From Lutraria lutraria (Eukaryota > Mollusca > Bivalvia > Venerida > Mactridae): a stretch of 64,000 bases of DNA. Location of the stretch: NCBI GenBank assembly GCA_964023205.1, contig OZ026838.1, forward strand, positions 32,267,843 through 32,331,842, read 5' to 3'. Below are positions 21,501-27,169 of this stretch, piece by piece (positions within the stretch are counted from its first letter, which is position 1; each line of letters starts with the position of its first letter). The notes below the pieces were generated by a model, which did not search any database, was not told the origin of the DNA, and saw nothing but the letters and a program-made list of their open reading frames with translations. The position numbers and the translations under genes were made by a program.

Positions 21501-21811
21501 TTATGTTAGAAAGTAGGTAGTTGCTTCTGGTTCTTCCCAGGAATGATGGTTAGGTGAACTGTCCACCTCATATGACTCTGACTATTGAAAAGGGGCATAA
21601 AACCTGATGAAACAAACAAACATGACATGTAAAATTGCACAAAATTGTGTAAACCTGACTGCTTTACTTATAACAGTGTCACACACAGAATTTGTGATGT
21701 TCTTATTCTCTCTTTGCTAAAACTGGATGCATTTTCTTATTTTAGGATTTGAAAACTATACTGTCTTCCTCCGATAATGCAGATCTTACAAGTACCAAGA
21801 CTGGAGAATAG
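451..21811 (+). CDS. SPEF2: Sperm flagellar protein 2 (SPEF2/KPL2), 3' part of gene, 34 exons in window
   Basis: SPEF2 is an axonemal protein needed for sperm-flagellum and ciliary assembly; in mammals it is linked to the central-pair apparatus and to intraflagellar transport (family knowledge). Joining 34 exons by GT-AG sites and matching phase gives about 1,693 codons ending at TAG 21809-21811. Visible in order: charged coiled coil (exons to 3573), adenylate-kinase-like domain with P-loop GKAFAGKSS (4710-4812) and a GWVIDGFPLNYNQAK motif (8502-8761), Pro/Glu and Lys-Ser-Pro linkers, a helical block near 13491-13817, a second charged coiled coil (16097-17389), and a C-terminal helical/EF-hand-like region. 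The calponin-homology N-terminus lies upstream of the window. The length fits the roughly 1,800-residue vertebrate protein. The DGFP-Leu substitution suggests the kinase fold is not catalytic. The gene is convergent with the minus-strand CASPR-like gene. Confidence 0.9.
1060..1133 (+). CDS. SPEF2: SPEF2 exon S2
   Basis: Acceptor ttatcccag, donor gtaagt. Encodes DTVREISEFEERMKMVLPP and ends with two bases of an Asp codon completed by the next exon. Confidence 0.8.
1558..1765 (+). CDS. SPEF2: SPEF2 exon S3
   Basis: Acceptor cttgcag, donor gtaata. Highly charged coiled-coil sequence ending DQIKAHEAQE. The ORF starts upstream inside the intron only because no stop intervenes. Confidence 0.85.
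1930..2185 (+). repeat. Interspersed repeat, copy related to 59560-59830
   Basis: Shares catgcaattgttaaactgg and tctatgtaagttcagtttcc, in the same order and similar spacing, with 59560-59830. Class unknown. Confidence 0.5.
2221..2409 (+). CDS. SPEF2: SPEF2 exon S4
   Basis: Acceptor ctattctag, donor gtgagt, in phase 0. Coiled coil (EAHREEMLVNRLMRQSQQER onward), rich in Arg, Glu and Gln. Confidence 0.85.
2759..2946 (+). CDS. SPEF2: SPEF2 exon S5
   Basis: Acceptor aaaattatag, donor gtatgt. Coiled coil followed by QGVVDQIIDFSCKVAEYREL, a conserved-looking stretch preceding the adenylate-kinase region in this family. Confidence 0.85.
3408..3573 (+). CDS. SPEF2: SPEF2 exon S6
   Basis: Acceptor tttttcag after a pyrimidine-rich tract, donor gtatgt. 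Encodes NLVPAKLMREWRAQFEAGIP and an acidic tail. Confidence 0.85.
3852..3975. mobile_element. Palindromic MITE, family 'CAACCTCTC' (internally deleted copy)
   Basis: Begins TACTGTGCAACCTCTC and ends GAGAGGTTGTACTGTA. Related copies are at 28019-28203, 41601-41703, 55855-56022 and 60984-61165. TA at both ends suggests a Tc1/mariner or pogo-type TA target duplication. Confidence 0.7.
4045..4161 (+). CDS. SPEF2: SPEF2 exon S7
   Basis: Acceptor tatattacag, donor gtaagt, phase 0 on both sides. Encodes NMVGEWQPPEGCEVSGPPRD and onward. The ORF upstream of the acceptor is MITE sequence, not coding. Confidence 0.85.
4393..4640 (+). mobile_element. tRNA-derived SINE, family 1
   Basis: tRNA-like head (ggctgtggcagtgataagtg, B-box-like gggttagaattcc), then a body shared with 31640-31890 and 47495-47660: 'atacc.tt.catga.aattt', a 'ccat.tgtggagaagtt' block and 'ctggttagaat...caggaaa.ctg.ttaggtgaa'. 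Confidence 0.6.
4710..4812 (+). CDS. SPEF2: SPEF2 exon S8, P-loop of adenylate-kinase-like domain
   Basis: Acceptor gttttatag, donor gtaatt. Encodes a Pro run and PFPIRACVLGKAFAGKSS, an intact Walker A motif (G-x4-G-K-S) on a beta strand, as in nucleoside-monophosphate kinases. Confidence 0.9.
5060..5151 (+). CDS. SPEF2: SPEF2 exon S9
   Basis: Acceptor gatattgtag, donor gtaaga. Encodes LQLLNVDELVNEAIEAHKAG, the helix region after the P-loop of the adenylate-kinase-like domain. Confidence 0.85.
5401..5523 (-). mobile_element. Small retro-insert with 17-bp flanking duplication
   Basis: ttttaatattaaatata at 5401-5417 recurs as ttttaatactaaatata at 5507-5523 with one mismatch, bracketing an 89-bp insert inside SINE family 2. 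The insert carries a hammerhead core and a run of T before the right duplication. Confidence 0.6.
5469..5493 (-). ncRNA. Candidate hammerhead ribozyme core
   Basis: The minus strand reads CTGATGA, a short GGC/GCC stem II with loop, then GAAAC: the invariant hammerhead core. Downstream GUAUGUA could form a 2-bp stem III with a GUA cleavage triplet, and ATTAT/ATAAT could pair as distal stem I. Penelope-like elements and small animal retrozymes carry such minimal type I motifs. Folding and activity are untested. Confidence 0.45.
5813..5858 (+). CDS. SPEF2: SPEF2 exon S10
   Basis: Acceptor atttatcag, donor gtaata. Short acidic exon EEDDQVLASPEKPPS ending one base into a codon, which fits both the optional exon at 6475 and exon S11. 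Confidence 0.7.
6475..6564 (+). CDS. SPEF2: Candidate optional SPEF2 exon S10b
   Basis: An open 90-nt stretch in phase with both neighbours, between a weak acceptor (aaattgaag) and donor gtatac. An internal donor at 6529 would make a 54-nt version, also a multiple of three. Encodes FMGLSKIQIKVRAPTGEG and more. The polypyrimidine tract is poor, so this may be a cassette exon or chance. Confidence 0.35.
7729..7898 (+). CDS. SPEF2: SPEF2 exon S11
   Basis: Acceptor tttatatcag, donor gtagaa. A low-complexity Ser/Glu/Lys linker (SESQEEVPATEESEMKSE) inserted within the adenylate-kinase-like domain. Confidence 0.8.
8138..8241 (+). CDS. SPEF2: SPEF2 exon S12
   Basis: Acceptor ttttttttcag, donor gtaaaa. 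Encodes RLGAKAFKSLKKGQPVDDQV and DILVEAIR, matching the adenylate-kinase segment in which the helix before the NMP-binding Asp-Gly-Phe-Pro motif is found. Confidence 0.9.
8502..8761 (+). CDS. SPEF2: SPEF2 exon S13, DGFP motif
   Basis: Acceptor aatatttacag, donor gtaatt. Encodes GTGWVIDGFPLNYNQAKMLE, the counterpart of the adenylate-kinase DGFPR motif with Leu in place of Arg, then a Lys-rich insert and VVILFDISDDLCLKRAVGR. Confidence 0.92.
9223..9358 (+). CDS. SPEF2: SPEF2 exon S14
   Basis: Acceptor ttgtattattag, donor gtacag. Encodes KDYQQEFNPPPEGSATGVGK and DVAHDQEQIQHR, which replaces the usual lid region of adenylate kinases in this family. Confidence 0.88.
9439..9510 (+). pseudogene. 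tRNA-like sequence (TGC anticodon position), degenerate
   Basis: 72 nt with a good D arm (gctc...gagc) and T arm (gtggg-ttcaagc-tccac), but two mismatches in the acceptor stem and two in the anticodon stem. The loop cttgcaa would read Ala-TGC. More likely a tRNA pseudogene or SINE head than a functional gene; it sits in a SPEF2 intron. Confidence 0.55.
9772..9913 (+). CDS. SPEF2: SPEF2 exon S15
   Basis: Acceptor tttattcttcag, donor gtaagt. Encodes RITGFHDSWPKLEKWFSKFG, a well-conserved-looking end of the adenylate-kinase-like domain, then a helix ending EDTLNR. Confidence 0.9.
10223..10294 (+). CDS. SPEF2: SPEF2 exon S16
   Basis: Acceptor taatttttag, donor gtatag, phase 0. A short acidic/Gln linker of 24 codons. 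Confidence 0.75.
10400..10650 (+). repeat. Interspersed repeat, 'ttgattttgaggtca' family
   Basis: Contains ggtcggtcc, 'tctcagatttggttgggagg' and 'ctattgattttgaggtcagt'. Relatives are at 13195-13425 (+), 27300-27530 (-) and 31335-31545 (-). Confidence 0.6.
10790..10868 (+). CDS. SPEF2: SPEF2 exon S17
   Basis: Acceptor gtattatag, donor gtaatg. Pro-rich linker PPAPPPEPPKTPVEEEKK. Confidence 0.78.
11396..11527 (+). CDS. SPEF2: SPEF2 exon S18
   Basis: Acceptor ccttttaag, donor gtttgt. Lys/Ser-rich with SKSPKDKKRDKSGSPKRS, resembling repeated Ser-Pro phospho-sites. Confidence 0.78.
11977..12125 (+). CDS. SPEF2: SPEF2 exon S19
   Basis: Acceptor cctatttag, donor gtattt. Starts with a basic tract, then Pro-Glu dipeptide repeats (PEPEPEPEPEV), a poly-Pro run and EEWEFVDQNVEM. 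Confidence 0.82.
12460..12587 (+). CDS. SPEF2: SPEF2 exon S20
   Basis: Acceptor ctattttccag, donor gtcggt. Encodes QLAKVLADHWEAVENTYIKN and ERENIYRYFFQIR, the start of the second folded helical region. Confidence 0.85.
12994..13060 (+). CDS. SPEF2: SPEF2 exon S21
   Basis: Acceptor ttatattatag, donor gtatgt. Encodes KDFLAYLRRPDHKQEFVSQF. Confidence 0.85.
13195..13425 (+). repeat. Interspersed repeat, 'ttgattttgaggtca' family
   Basis: Contains a ggtc/cgtc microsatellite (gtcggtcggtcggtccgtcc), then the family blocks 'ttcagattcggtttggaggt' and 'ttattgattttgaggtcaga'. Confidence 0.6.
13491..13817 (+). CDS. SPEF2: SPEF2 exon S22
   Basis: Acceptor ctgattctag, donor gtatga, exactly 109 codons. 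Amphipathic helices including RVDDLRERLWNICDERKEQA and YYRGMEGEIPDELNSNYVRL. This is the longest exon of the gene in the window. Confidence 0.9.
13840..14060 (+). repeat. Interspersed repeat with 'gtctgtctttctgtctg' start
   Basis: Organised like the previous family (a 'gccacc' start, a gtctgt stretch, then 'aaggtctgtaggtcaaaggt'), but the sequence differs. It lies directly after SPEF2 exon S22. Confidence 0.4.
14219..14490 (+). CDS. SPEF2: SPEF2 exon S23, Lys-Ser-Pro rich
   Basis: Acceptor cctttaaacag, donor gtgagt. Encodes a disordered basic tract with repeated Ser-Pro steps (SKSPRSPKGGRRSKSPREKS). The reverse-strand ORF over this exon is a shadow. Confidence 0.83.
14669..14871. mobile_element. 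MITE with terminal inverted repeats
   Basis: Left end TTAAAGACGTTTGCTACA pairs with right end TGTAGCAAACATCTTTAA (one transition). About 200 bp, no ORF. Confidence 0.65.
15559..15742 (+). CDS. SPEF2: SPEF2 exon S24
   Basis: Acceptor gatatttaag, donor gtaagt. Encodes an Ala/Lys tract, then YESPIPPEDPDEKLIFNAFH and GLTNLSNI. Confidence 0.85.
16097..16289 (+). CDS. SPEF2: SPEF2 exon S25
   Basis: Acceptor tgatcattag, donor gtaagt. Ala/Glu-rich helix with a poly-Ala run, followed by a Lys/Ser tract (KGKGKKSRSPSPKKGGKK). Confidence 0.82.
16759..16987 (+). CDS. SPEF2: SPEF2 exon S26
   Basis: Acceptor taatgttacag, donor gttagt. Long charged helix with RMKQEYFFSIQEEEQACKSR and DEAFKDMNDWLGARYLKEME. 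Confidence 0.88.
17089..17180. mobile_element. Palindromic MITE, family 'CAGTCAAACCTG' (fragment)
   Basis: Left end ACAGTCAAACCTGTTTACCG and 'ggccacctctgaataaaggc', matching 19678-19861 and 62188-62369. The right end is missing. Confidence 0.65.
17290..17389 (+). CDS. SPEF2: SPEF2 exon S27
   Basis: Acceptor tatatttcag, donor gtaatg. Encodes SIDHMSEIVRHAIENKMKIK and ends FLLNE. The following intron contains a 32-bp tandem array. Confidence 0.87.
17660..18125. repeat. Tandem array, 31-32 bp unit, about 14 copies
   Basis: Repeats of 'tgtccttgatattaacatta' joined by 'tttatgct(ca/g)at'. The 32-bp and 31-bp forms occur in blocks, and the last copies diverge. It lies wholly in the intron before SPEF2 exon S28. 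Confidence 0.9.
18190..18426 (+). CDS. SPEF2: SPEF2 exon S28
   Basis: Acceptor aattttcag, donor gtgagt, 79 codons in phase 0. Encodes CFTVAQLMNLYSQFATTAPS and NRAFLETFENMVAVTHGMEQ, resembling an EF-hand-like helical pair without clear calcium loops. Confidence 0.9.
18694..18876 (+). CDS. SPEF2: SPEF2 exon S29
   Basis: Acceptor tttgtttcag, donor gtatgt, 61 codons. Encodes YVDWRRFLIALAQPIPVPTQ and REMDQKSTGFVTREQYDR, an EF-hand-like helix-loop-helix with a degenerate loop (DQKSTGFVTREQ). Confidence 0.9.
19273..19404 (+). CDS. SPEF2: SPEF2 exon S30
   Basis: Acceptor catgttacag, donor gtaagt, 44 codons. Encodes LKASLFDMFADHNRTPPVVE. Confidence 0.88.
19678..19861. mobile_element. Palindromic MITE, family 'CAGTCAAACCTG' (full length)
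   Basis: Ends in inverted repeats (CAGTTAAATCTGTG ... CACAGGTTTGACTGTA) with inner 'gcggccacc...gaataaagg' arms. About 184 bp. Confidence 0.75.
19921..20045 (+). CDS. SPEF2: SPEF2 exon S31
   Basis: Acceptor tatatttcag, donor gtatat. Encodes LMYFSAAPNAQEGFMRALSV and a basic end. Confidence 0.88.
20347..20539 (+). CDS. SPEF2: SPEF2 exon S32
   Basis: Acceptor gcatttccag, donor gtaagt. Acidic and Pro-rich start (DIPDDPDDVTPPPPPPPEDI), then VPLDALYRVLHHGES. Confidence 0.88.
20955..21080 (+). CDS. SPEF2: SPEF2 exon S33
   Basis: Acceptor gcatttttag, donor gtaagt, 42 codons. Encodes LKVLVEHPLIQDIVQACKTF. Confidence 0.87.
21395..21640 (+). mobile_element. tRNA-derived SINE, family 3
   Basis: tRNA-like head with A box (attgagtggttaagg), a long variable-arm-like insert and B box (gggttcaagccc), then a conserved body including 'ctctttatgt.agaaagtagg' and 'gactctgactattgaaaagg'. 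An inverted copy lies at 57008-57250. Confidence 0.8.
21746..21811 (+). CDS. SPEF2: SPEF2 terminal exon S34
   Basis: Acceptor cttattttag, then 21 codons and stop TAG at 21809-21811. Polar C-terminus ending SSSDNADLTSTKTGE. Confidence 0.88.
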   Translation, partial: DLKTILSSSDNADLTSTKTGE

Positions 21812-22160
21812 ATAGTAAACATCAGACATCTACCACTGTGTGCAATCTTGTGCATAATAAACATCTTCTATGTTAAAACTGTGGCTGGAATTCATTGTAC
21901 AAGTGTTGTTTAGATTTTTTAATAGACTTTACTCTTTCTTTGTTCAATATTACTGAAGGACATTGTATAAATGTATACATATACTTATCAAGTACTAAAT
22001 TTCATATTTAAGGCACATAATGAGTGTAACTGTGTATTTTTTTTATCAATTTAAACAAGAAAGCTTAAGCATTTACAGTTTGATAAAATAATCTGTGATA
22101 TTGTATAGATTTTATGTTTTTCCCAAATACAATATTTAAATAAAAAAAATTTTTTGTTAT
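21812..22160 (+). terminator. SPEF2: SPEF2 3' UTR with two polyadenylation signals
   Basis: AATAAA occurs at 21856-21861, 45 nt after the stop, and again at 22139-22144 just before a T-rich stretch. Either could direct cleavage; the second is followed by T and GT-rich sequence. No other gene is seen here. Confidence 0.55.
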
Positions 22161-22186
22161 GTTTGCCCAATCTATTGATTTTTTAA

Positions 22187-23324
22187 CAAGAGGGCCAAGA
22201 TGGCCCTATATCGCTCACATGACAATCACTGTTCACTCATTAAAACATTGTTTTGAACCGGTGACCTAGTTTTTGACACCAGACGACCTATGTTCGAATT
22301 TGTCTTACATATCATTAAGACAAACAGTCTGACTTGGTTTGGTGAAGATACGATCAAAATTTGACATCTACAGTGTAAATAAGGTTTTCCTAAGATTTAA
22401 CCTTGTGACCTGGTTTTTGACCCTAGGTGACCCATATTTGAACTTGTCCTTGATATCATTAAGACAAACAATCTGACAAGGTTTGGCCAAGATCCATGAC
22501 ATTTAGAGCTTTTACAAGATTTTTACCTAAGATTTGACCTTGTGACCGACCCAGTTTTTTAACCCGGCTGACCCATGTTCATCCTTGACCCACATATCAT
22601 TGAGGCAAACATTTTGACAAGGTTTGGTGAAGATCCAATTAAAACTGTGACATCTACAGTGTTTACAAAGTTTTCCTAAGATTTGACCTGGTGACCTAGT
22701 TATTGACCCCAGATGACCCATATTTATACTTGACCGTTATATCATTAAAACAAAGGATTTGACAAAGTTTGGTGAAGATCCAATAATAACTGTGAAATCT
22801 ACAGTGTTAACATGGTTTTTCATAAGATTTGACCTAGCGACCTAGTTTTTGACCCAAGATGACCCATGTTCGAACTCGTCCAAGATATTATGAAGACAAA
22901 CATTCTGACAAGGTTTCATGATCATCCAATCAAAACAGTGACTTCTAGAGTGTTCACAAGGTTTTCCAGCAATTTGCCCTAGTGACCTAATTTTACTGCA
23001 GAAATGACCCATTATCAAACTTGACCTACATATTATTAAAATAAACATTCTGACAAAGTTTCATGAAGATAAAGTCAAAACAGTGTTTTCTAAAGTGTTC
23101 ACAAGGTTTTCCCTTATTTGGCCCTGGTGACCTAGTTTTTGACCCCAAATGGCCCAATATCGAACTCGTCCGAGATTTTGTTGATATTAACGTTCTGACC
23201 CAGTTTTGCTAAAATTGAGCCAAAAATGTGGCCCCTAGTGTGGTCACAACAAAAAGTTTGACGACGCACGATGCCGGACGGAGAGTGATCCTAATAGCTC
23301 ACTTTGTGACATGTGAGCTAAAAA
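22187..23324 (+). repeat. Hairpin-bounded interspersed repeat (family A)
   Basis: Starts with hairpin AGGGCCA-aga-TGGCCCT (22191-22207), has repeated internal units ('gacctagtttttgaccc', 'acaaggttt'), and ends with hairpin AGCTCAC...GTGAGCT (23296-23319) followed by AAAAA. No protein is encoded. Confidence 0.8.
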
Positions 23325-24460
23325 CTCAGTAGTTCCTGCATTTCTTTAAATAACAAATGAACACTAGTGATGACAAAATGATAAAACATACAATACAGTG
23401 AGATTCAAAATGTTTATTCAAGTAAGGCATGAACGTTATAATTAACAACATCAAAATACAAAATATTTGCAATTTGACTTACGAGTCAAGTTTCTTAAAT
23501 CACAATAAAACATTTAATACATATAACAACATAAAATGTCACAAGTGGCTTTTAAGAATATAACATAGGAACATGTATACAATACATAAAACAATGTTGA
23601 TTAATGTGTTCAGGTCAATATTCCGAAGTAATTTCGATTTTCTCAATGAAATTGAAATATTAATTAAATAACTTTCAATGTAGTATCTCTCAGAAAAAGC
23701 AATCAATTAAGGCCTACAAATAACTGGTAAGTTATAAAGAAACAAGACTGCCAATTTAAAGTGATTTTTGTTTAAGAATATCAATACATCATTAGGTCAA
23801 TGGTAATTATGTATTATATTTTTGGGGTAAAAATTATATATCTAAAGAATATCAACTTAACATGAAATTAACAATAAATATGGACCCAACATCAGATGAT
23901 AAATGAATACAATATGGCTGTTTATAGTTTATCTGAAAAATACAAATTCTCATTTAATTAAAAATATCATAAGAAAATATTGTAACAGATTTATTTGCGT
24001 ATAGATTTCTTGAAAAGAATCTTGTCCAAGAATGATAATTGATTGGAGCTAGTTTACACTTTCTGACACCAGGTCACAATAAATTATAGATTTTAACATA
24101 TTAAGGCTGAATTTTATTCCTATATGATGACAAACGTACGAAATAACAAACCCTTTTTACAGGCTTATTTAGCTTACATATATATCATTGCACTGTATAC
24201 AGAGCACATTTCTCGAAATCACAAAAGTTTTTATCATACATCAATTTCATCAACAGTACCATCCTTCTATAAAATATATATTTACAAAATAAATAAATAT
24301 ATCTGCAAACACTGAACATTTAACATGACACACAACAGATTTATTTCATTAAACAAAATATTAATTACAATACATTAAATAGATATTTATTCAATTTATG
24401 TCAATAATAGTCTATCTTCGCAAATAGTTGCATGTTCTCAATTCATTTTATTTTTAAACA
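23325..24460. other. AT-rich sequence, no gene recognised
   Basis: Unique-looking AT-rich DNA. The only signal is AATAAA on the minus strand at 23413-23418, possibly the end of the CASPR-like transcript. Confidence 0.6.
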
Positions 24461-24462
24461 TG

Positions 24463-25175
24463 AGCCATGTTGACATGGCCATCCCCGCCGAATGTGTAAC
24501 AGGACTTGAAAGAATTATGGTTCTTGATCAATGCATAACTCCTAGTTTCCATCTATAAACACTTCAAATTTCAAGTCAATCCTGTGTATAAATAGTTTTG
24601 CAGTTACTCTCTGGACAAAAAGAAGAAAAAAATATATTAAGGAAATTTAGTTAATGTATAGTGAGAAATTTCTAAAATGGAACCAGACAGAGATATTGTT
24701 TATTATCACTACACTTCTCCTAGATGTCATCTGCTTACATTTTAAGTTTCAAGTCAAGAACTTGTATGAATTTGGAGTTATGTTGTGGACAAAAAAAATA
24801 TTTTGAAATTAAATAAAGGGAGATAATTACAAAACTGGACTATATAGCGTAATAGTTCTTGATCACTGCACTTGTCCTAGTTGCCACCTATTCACATTTC
24901 AAGTTTCATCTCAATCCCATGTATACTTTTGGAGTTTTGCTTAGGACAAAAATCTTTTTTTAAATTAAAGGGAGATAATTACAAAACTGGACTATATAGA
25001 GTTATAGTTCTTGGTCAATGCACTTGTCCTAGTTGCCACCTATTCAAATTTTAAGTTTCAAGTCAATACCTTAAAATATTTTCAAGTTATGCTGCGAACA
25101 AAAATTTGGGACAGATGGCAGACAGACAGCTACTATTACTATATCCCCACCGCCTTTTCGGCGAGGGATAAAAAA
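24463..25175 (+). repeat. Hairpin-bounded interspersed repeat (family C)
   Basis: Starts with hairpin GCCATG-ttga-CATGGC (24464-24479), contains three internal units ('cacttgtcctagttgccacc', 'agggagataattacaaaact'), and ends with hairpin TATCCCCaCCGCC/cGGCGaGGGATA (25142-25170) followed by AAAAA. Confidence 0.75.
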
Positions 25176-25784
25176 GTTACGGTACTTGGGTTGAAATTTT
25201 CTATTAAGGATAAAAATTTGACATTTTTTTATTACATTGTACTTAGATGAATATTGTTTTCATCAATTTTTTACACTAATATTAAATATTATTTTAATGA
25301 CCAATATTTATACAGACCATTTTATTTATATTGTCATTATCAATAATTCATTGTCTAATATAAATTAAGAAAACTTCATCCAGTATAGTAATGTTTTGAT
25401 AAGTTCTATATCAACTAAGCAACTAATTTTGAGATTCGAGAATAAAATTTGGACAAATTAAAATATCAAGAAAATAATGAACACATAAATATAATTATAT
25501 ATATGCTAAGTGACAAACAATATTGTACCCAATAAAACAACAAACCTATCAAGCAATACCTAAATGCTGAAAGCGTAAAGTTCATACCAACTTCAACCAT
25601 TCCTTATTTCAAATTACATCACTCATAAGGCTAAAAATTAAAGTAATGTTTATGATTTATTTGACCAACAAAAAATATTGTACGTAATTTGCAAATCTTT
25701 TTCTAAATGTACCTTTTTTTCTTTGGCTCTAAAATCTAAATAGTTTCATTCTCTTTGCTGACAGAAACGTCAGGGTAGGGGCTA

Positions 25785-26345
25785 GAATACAGCACTGGTT
25801 GGGTACCAGTATCAGGTCTCATATAACACCAGTCGGGTACCAGCGTCAAGTATTATATAACACTGGTCGGGTACCAGTATCAGGCCTTATACAACACTGG
25901 TCCGAAACCAGTATTAGGCATTATACAACACTGGTCGGGTATCAGTATCAGGTCTTATATAACACTGGTCGGAAACCAGTATTATAGGCATTATACAACA
26001 CTGGTTGGGTACCAGCATCAGGTCTTATATAACACTAGTTGGGTACCAGTATCAGGCCTTATACAACACTGGTCGGAAACCAGTATTAGGCATTATACAA
26101 CACTGGTTGGGTACCAGTATCAGGCCTTATACAACACTGGTCGGAAACCAGTATTAGGCATTATACAACACTGGTCGGGTACCAGTATCAGGCCTTATAT
26201 AACACTGGTCGGAAACCAGTTTTAGGCATTATACAACACTGGTCGGGTACCAGTATCAGGCCTTATACAACACTGGTCGGAAACCAGTATTAGGCATCAT
26301 ACAACACTGGTCGGGTACCAGCATCAGGTCTTATGTAACATCTAC
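25785..26345. repeat. Tandem array of hairpin units, about 17 copies
   Basis: Units of about 32 bp of the form ACTGGTCGGGTACCAGT or ACTGGTCGGAAACCAGT joined by 'atcaggccttatacaac' or 'attaggcattatacaac'. Each unit can fold on itself (ACTGGT/ACCAGT), and the two unit types largely alternate. Probably in the 3' UTR of the minus-strand gene. Confidence 0.9.
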
Positions 26346-26402
26346 AGTCAAACCAGTGAACAAAGGCCACAAAAAGGACAGAAAATCAGGTTCAACTGTA
26401 AT
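26346..26402. mobile_element. Short palindromic MITE remnant, 'CAGTCAAACC' family
   Basis: Runs from ACAGTCAAACCAGTGAACAA to CAGGTTCAACTGTA with 'aaaggccac' inside. It abuts the hairpin array. Confidence 0.55.
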
Positions 26403-26701
26403 TACAGTTATTGATTTATAAATCAGAATTTTTCTGGAATGGTTTGAAGTTAAGATACTACAAGATGTTCCATGGTGAAGGGAACTTTATATCATATAAT
26501 CATGTATACATTATACATGACAAGCCTGTAAACTTTCATCGTTAATGTATATTCACACATTGGACCCTAGACCAAATACATCAGCTACAAAAAAATCACC
26601 ATAAAAATCTATTTTGTTCAGAAAGTTATAAAGGCAAAACAAGTAAATTCAAAACTTATTGCATCATTTTCACGACTTTCCCTCACACAAAGAAATAATC
26701 A

Positions 26702-27169
26702 TTATGTGTGATTCTCATCAAGTCTCGTAACATTCGGTTTTTGCTGAATGACTTCGGGACTAATGTCTATCACAGATGAATTTGGAAATCCATAATTCAT
26801 AATATCTGAATTGTTCTTCATAGTTGGCGATACATTTCCAGAAGAAACGTTATCCGAATGTGAAAACGGTGAATTTGTGTCAGACACATAGTTACTGTTT
26901 TTAGAACTTGGCGAAGGCGGGAAATTATCTCCCTTTCCATAAGTCTGAGCAACATCCGCACTGGGTGTGACATCATCACTTTGGTAACTAGCATCACTCT
27001 CGACTCCATGATAAATGTCTTTCATGAGCGTATCATGTTCCTCGTCCGGTTTCGACTCAGCCTCGTACCCGCTGTCGCCATTGTACTCACTTACTAGGTG
27101 AAGTGGTGGCGGGGGTGAAGGTGACTCTGACTCATTGTCTGCATCATTGTCATCATCATCATCATCATG
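26702..27169 (-). CDS. CASPR-like terminal exon N27 (cytoplasmic tail)
   Basis: Acceptor attttgcttag, 155 codons and TAA. Begins with a poly-Asp run from a GAT repeat, then Pro-rich ([10 protein letters not shown]) and Ser/Asn-rich disordered sequence with several Tyr sites ([12 protein letters not shown]), ending RLDENHT, which is not a class I PDZ ligand. Confidence 0.85.
   Translation of the reverse strand, partial: HDDDDDDNDADNESESPSPPPPLHLVSEYNGDSGYEAESKPDEEHDTLMKDIYHGVESDASYQSDDVTPSADVAQTYGKGDNFPPSPSSKNSNYVSDTNSPFSHSDNVSSGNVSPTMKNNSDIMNYGFPNSSVIDISPEVIQQKPNVTRLDENHT

Larger units (their letters stand above)
23395..26701 (-). other. Probable long 3' UTR of CASPR-like gene
   Basis: No coding exon is visible below the stop at 26702. 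On this strand AATAAA lies at 23413-23418 and is followed by GT/T-rich sequence, a plausible 3' end about 3.3 kb after the stop. Contents: hairpin array 25785-26345, repeat 24463-25175, otherwise AT-rich unique sequence. The exact end is uncertain. Confidence 0.35.

Noticed and set aside
25785..26345. Regularly spaced palindromic repeats resembling a CRISPR array
   Set aside because: The intervening segments are themselves repeated, not unique spacers, and the setting is an animal genome.
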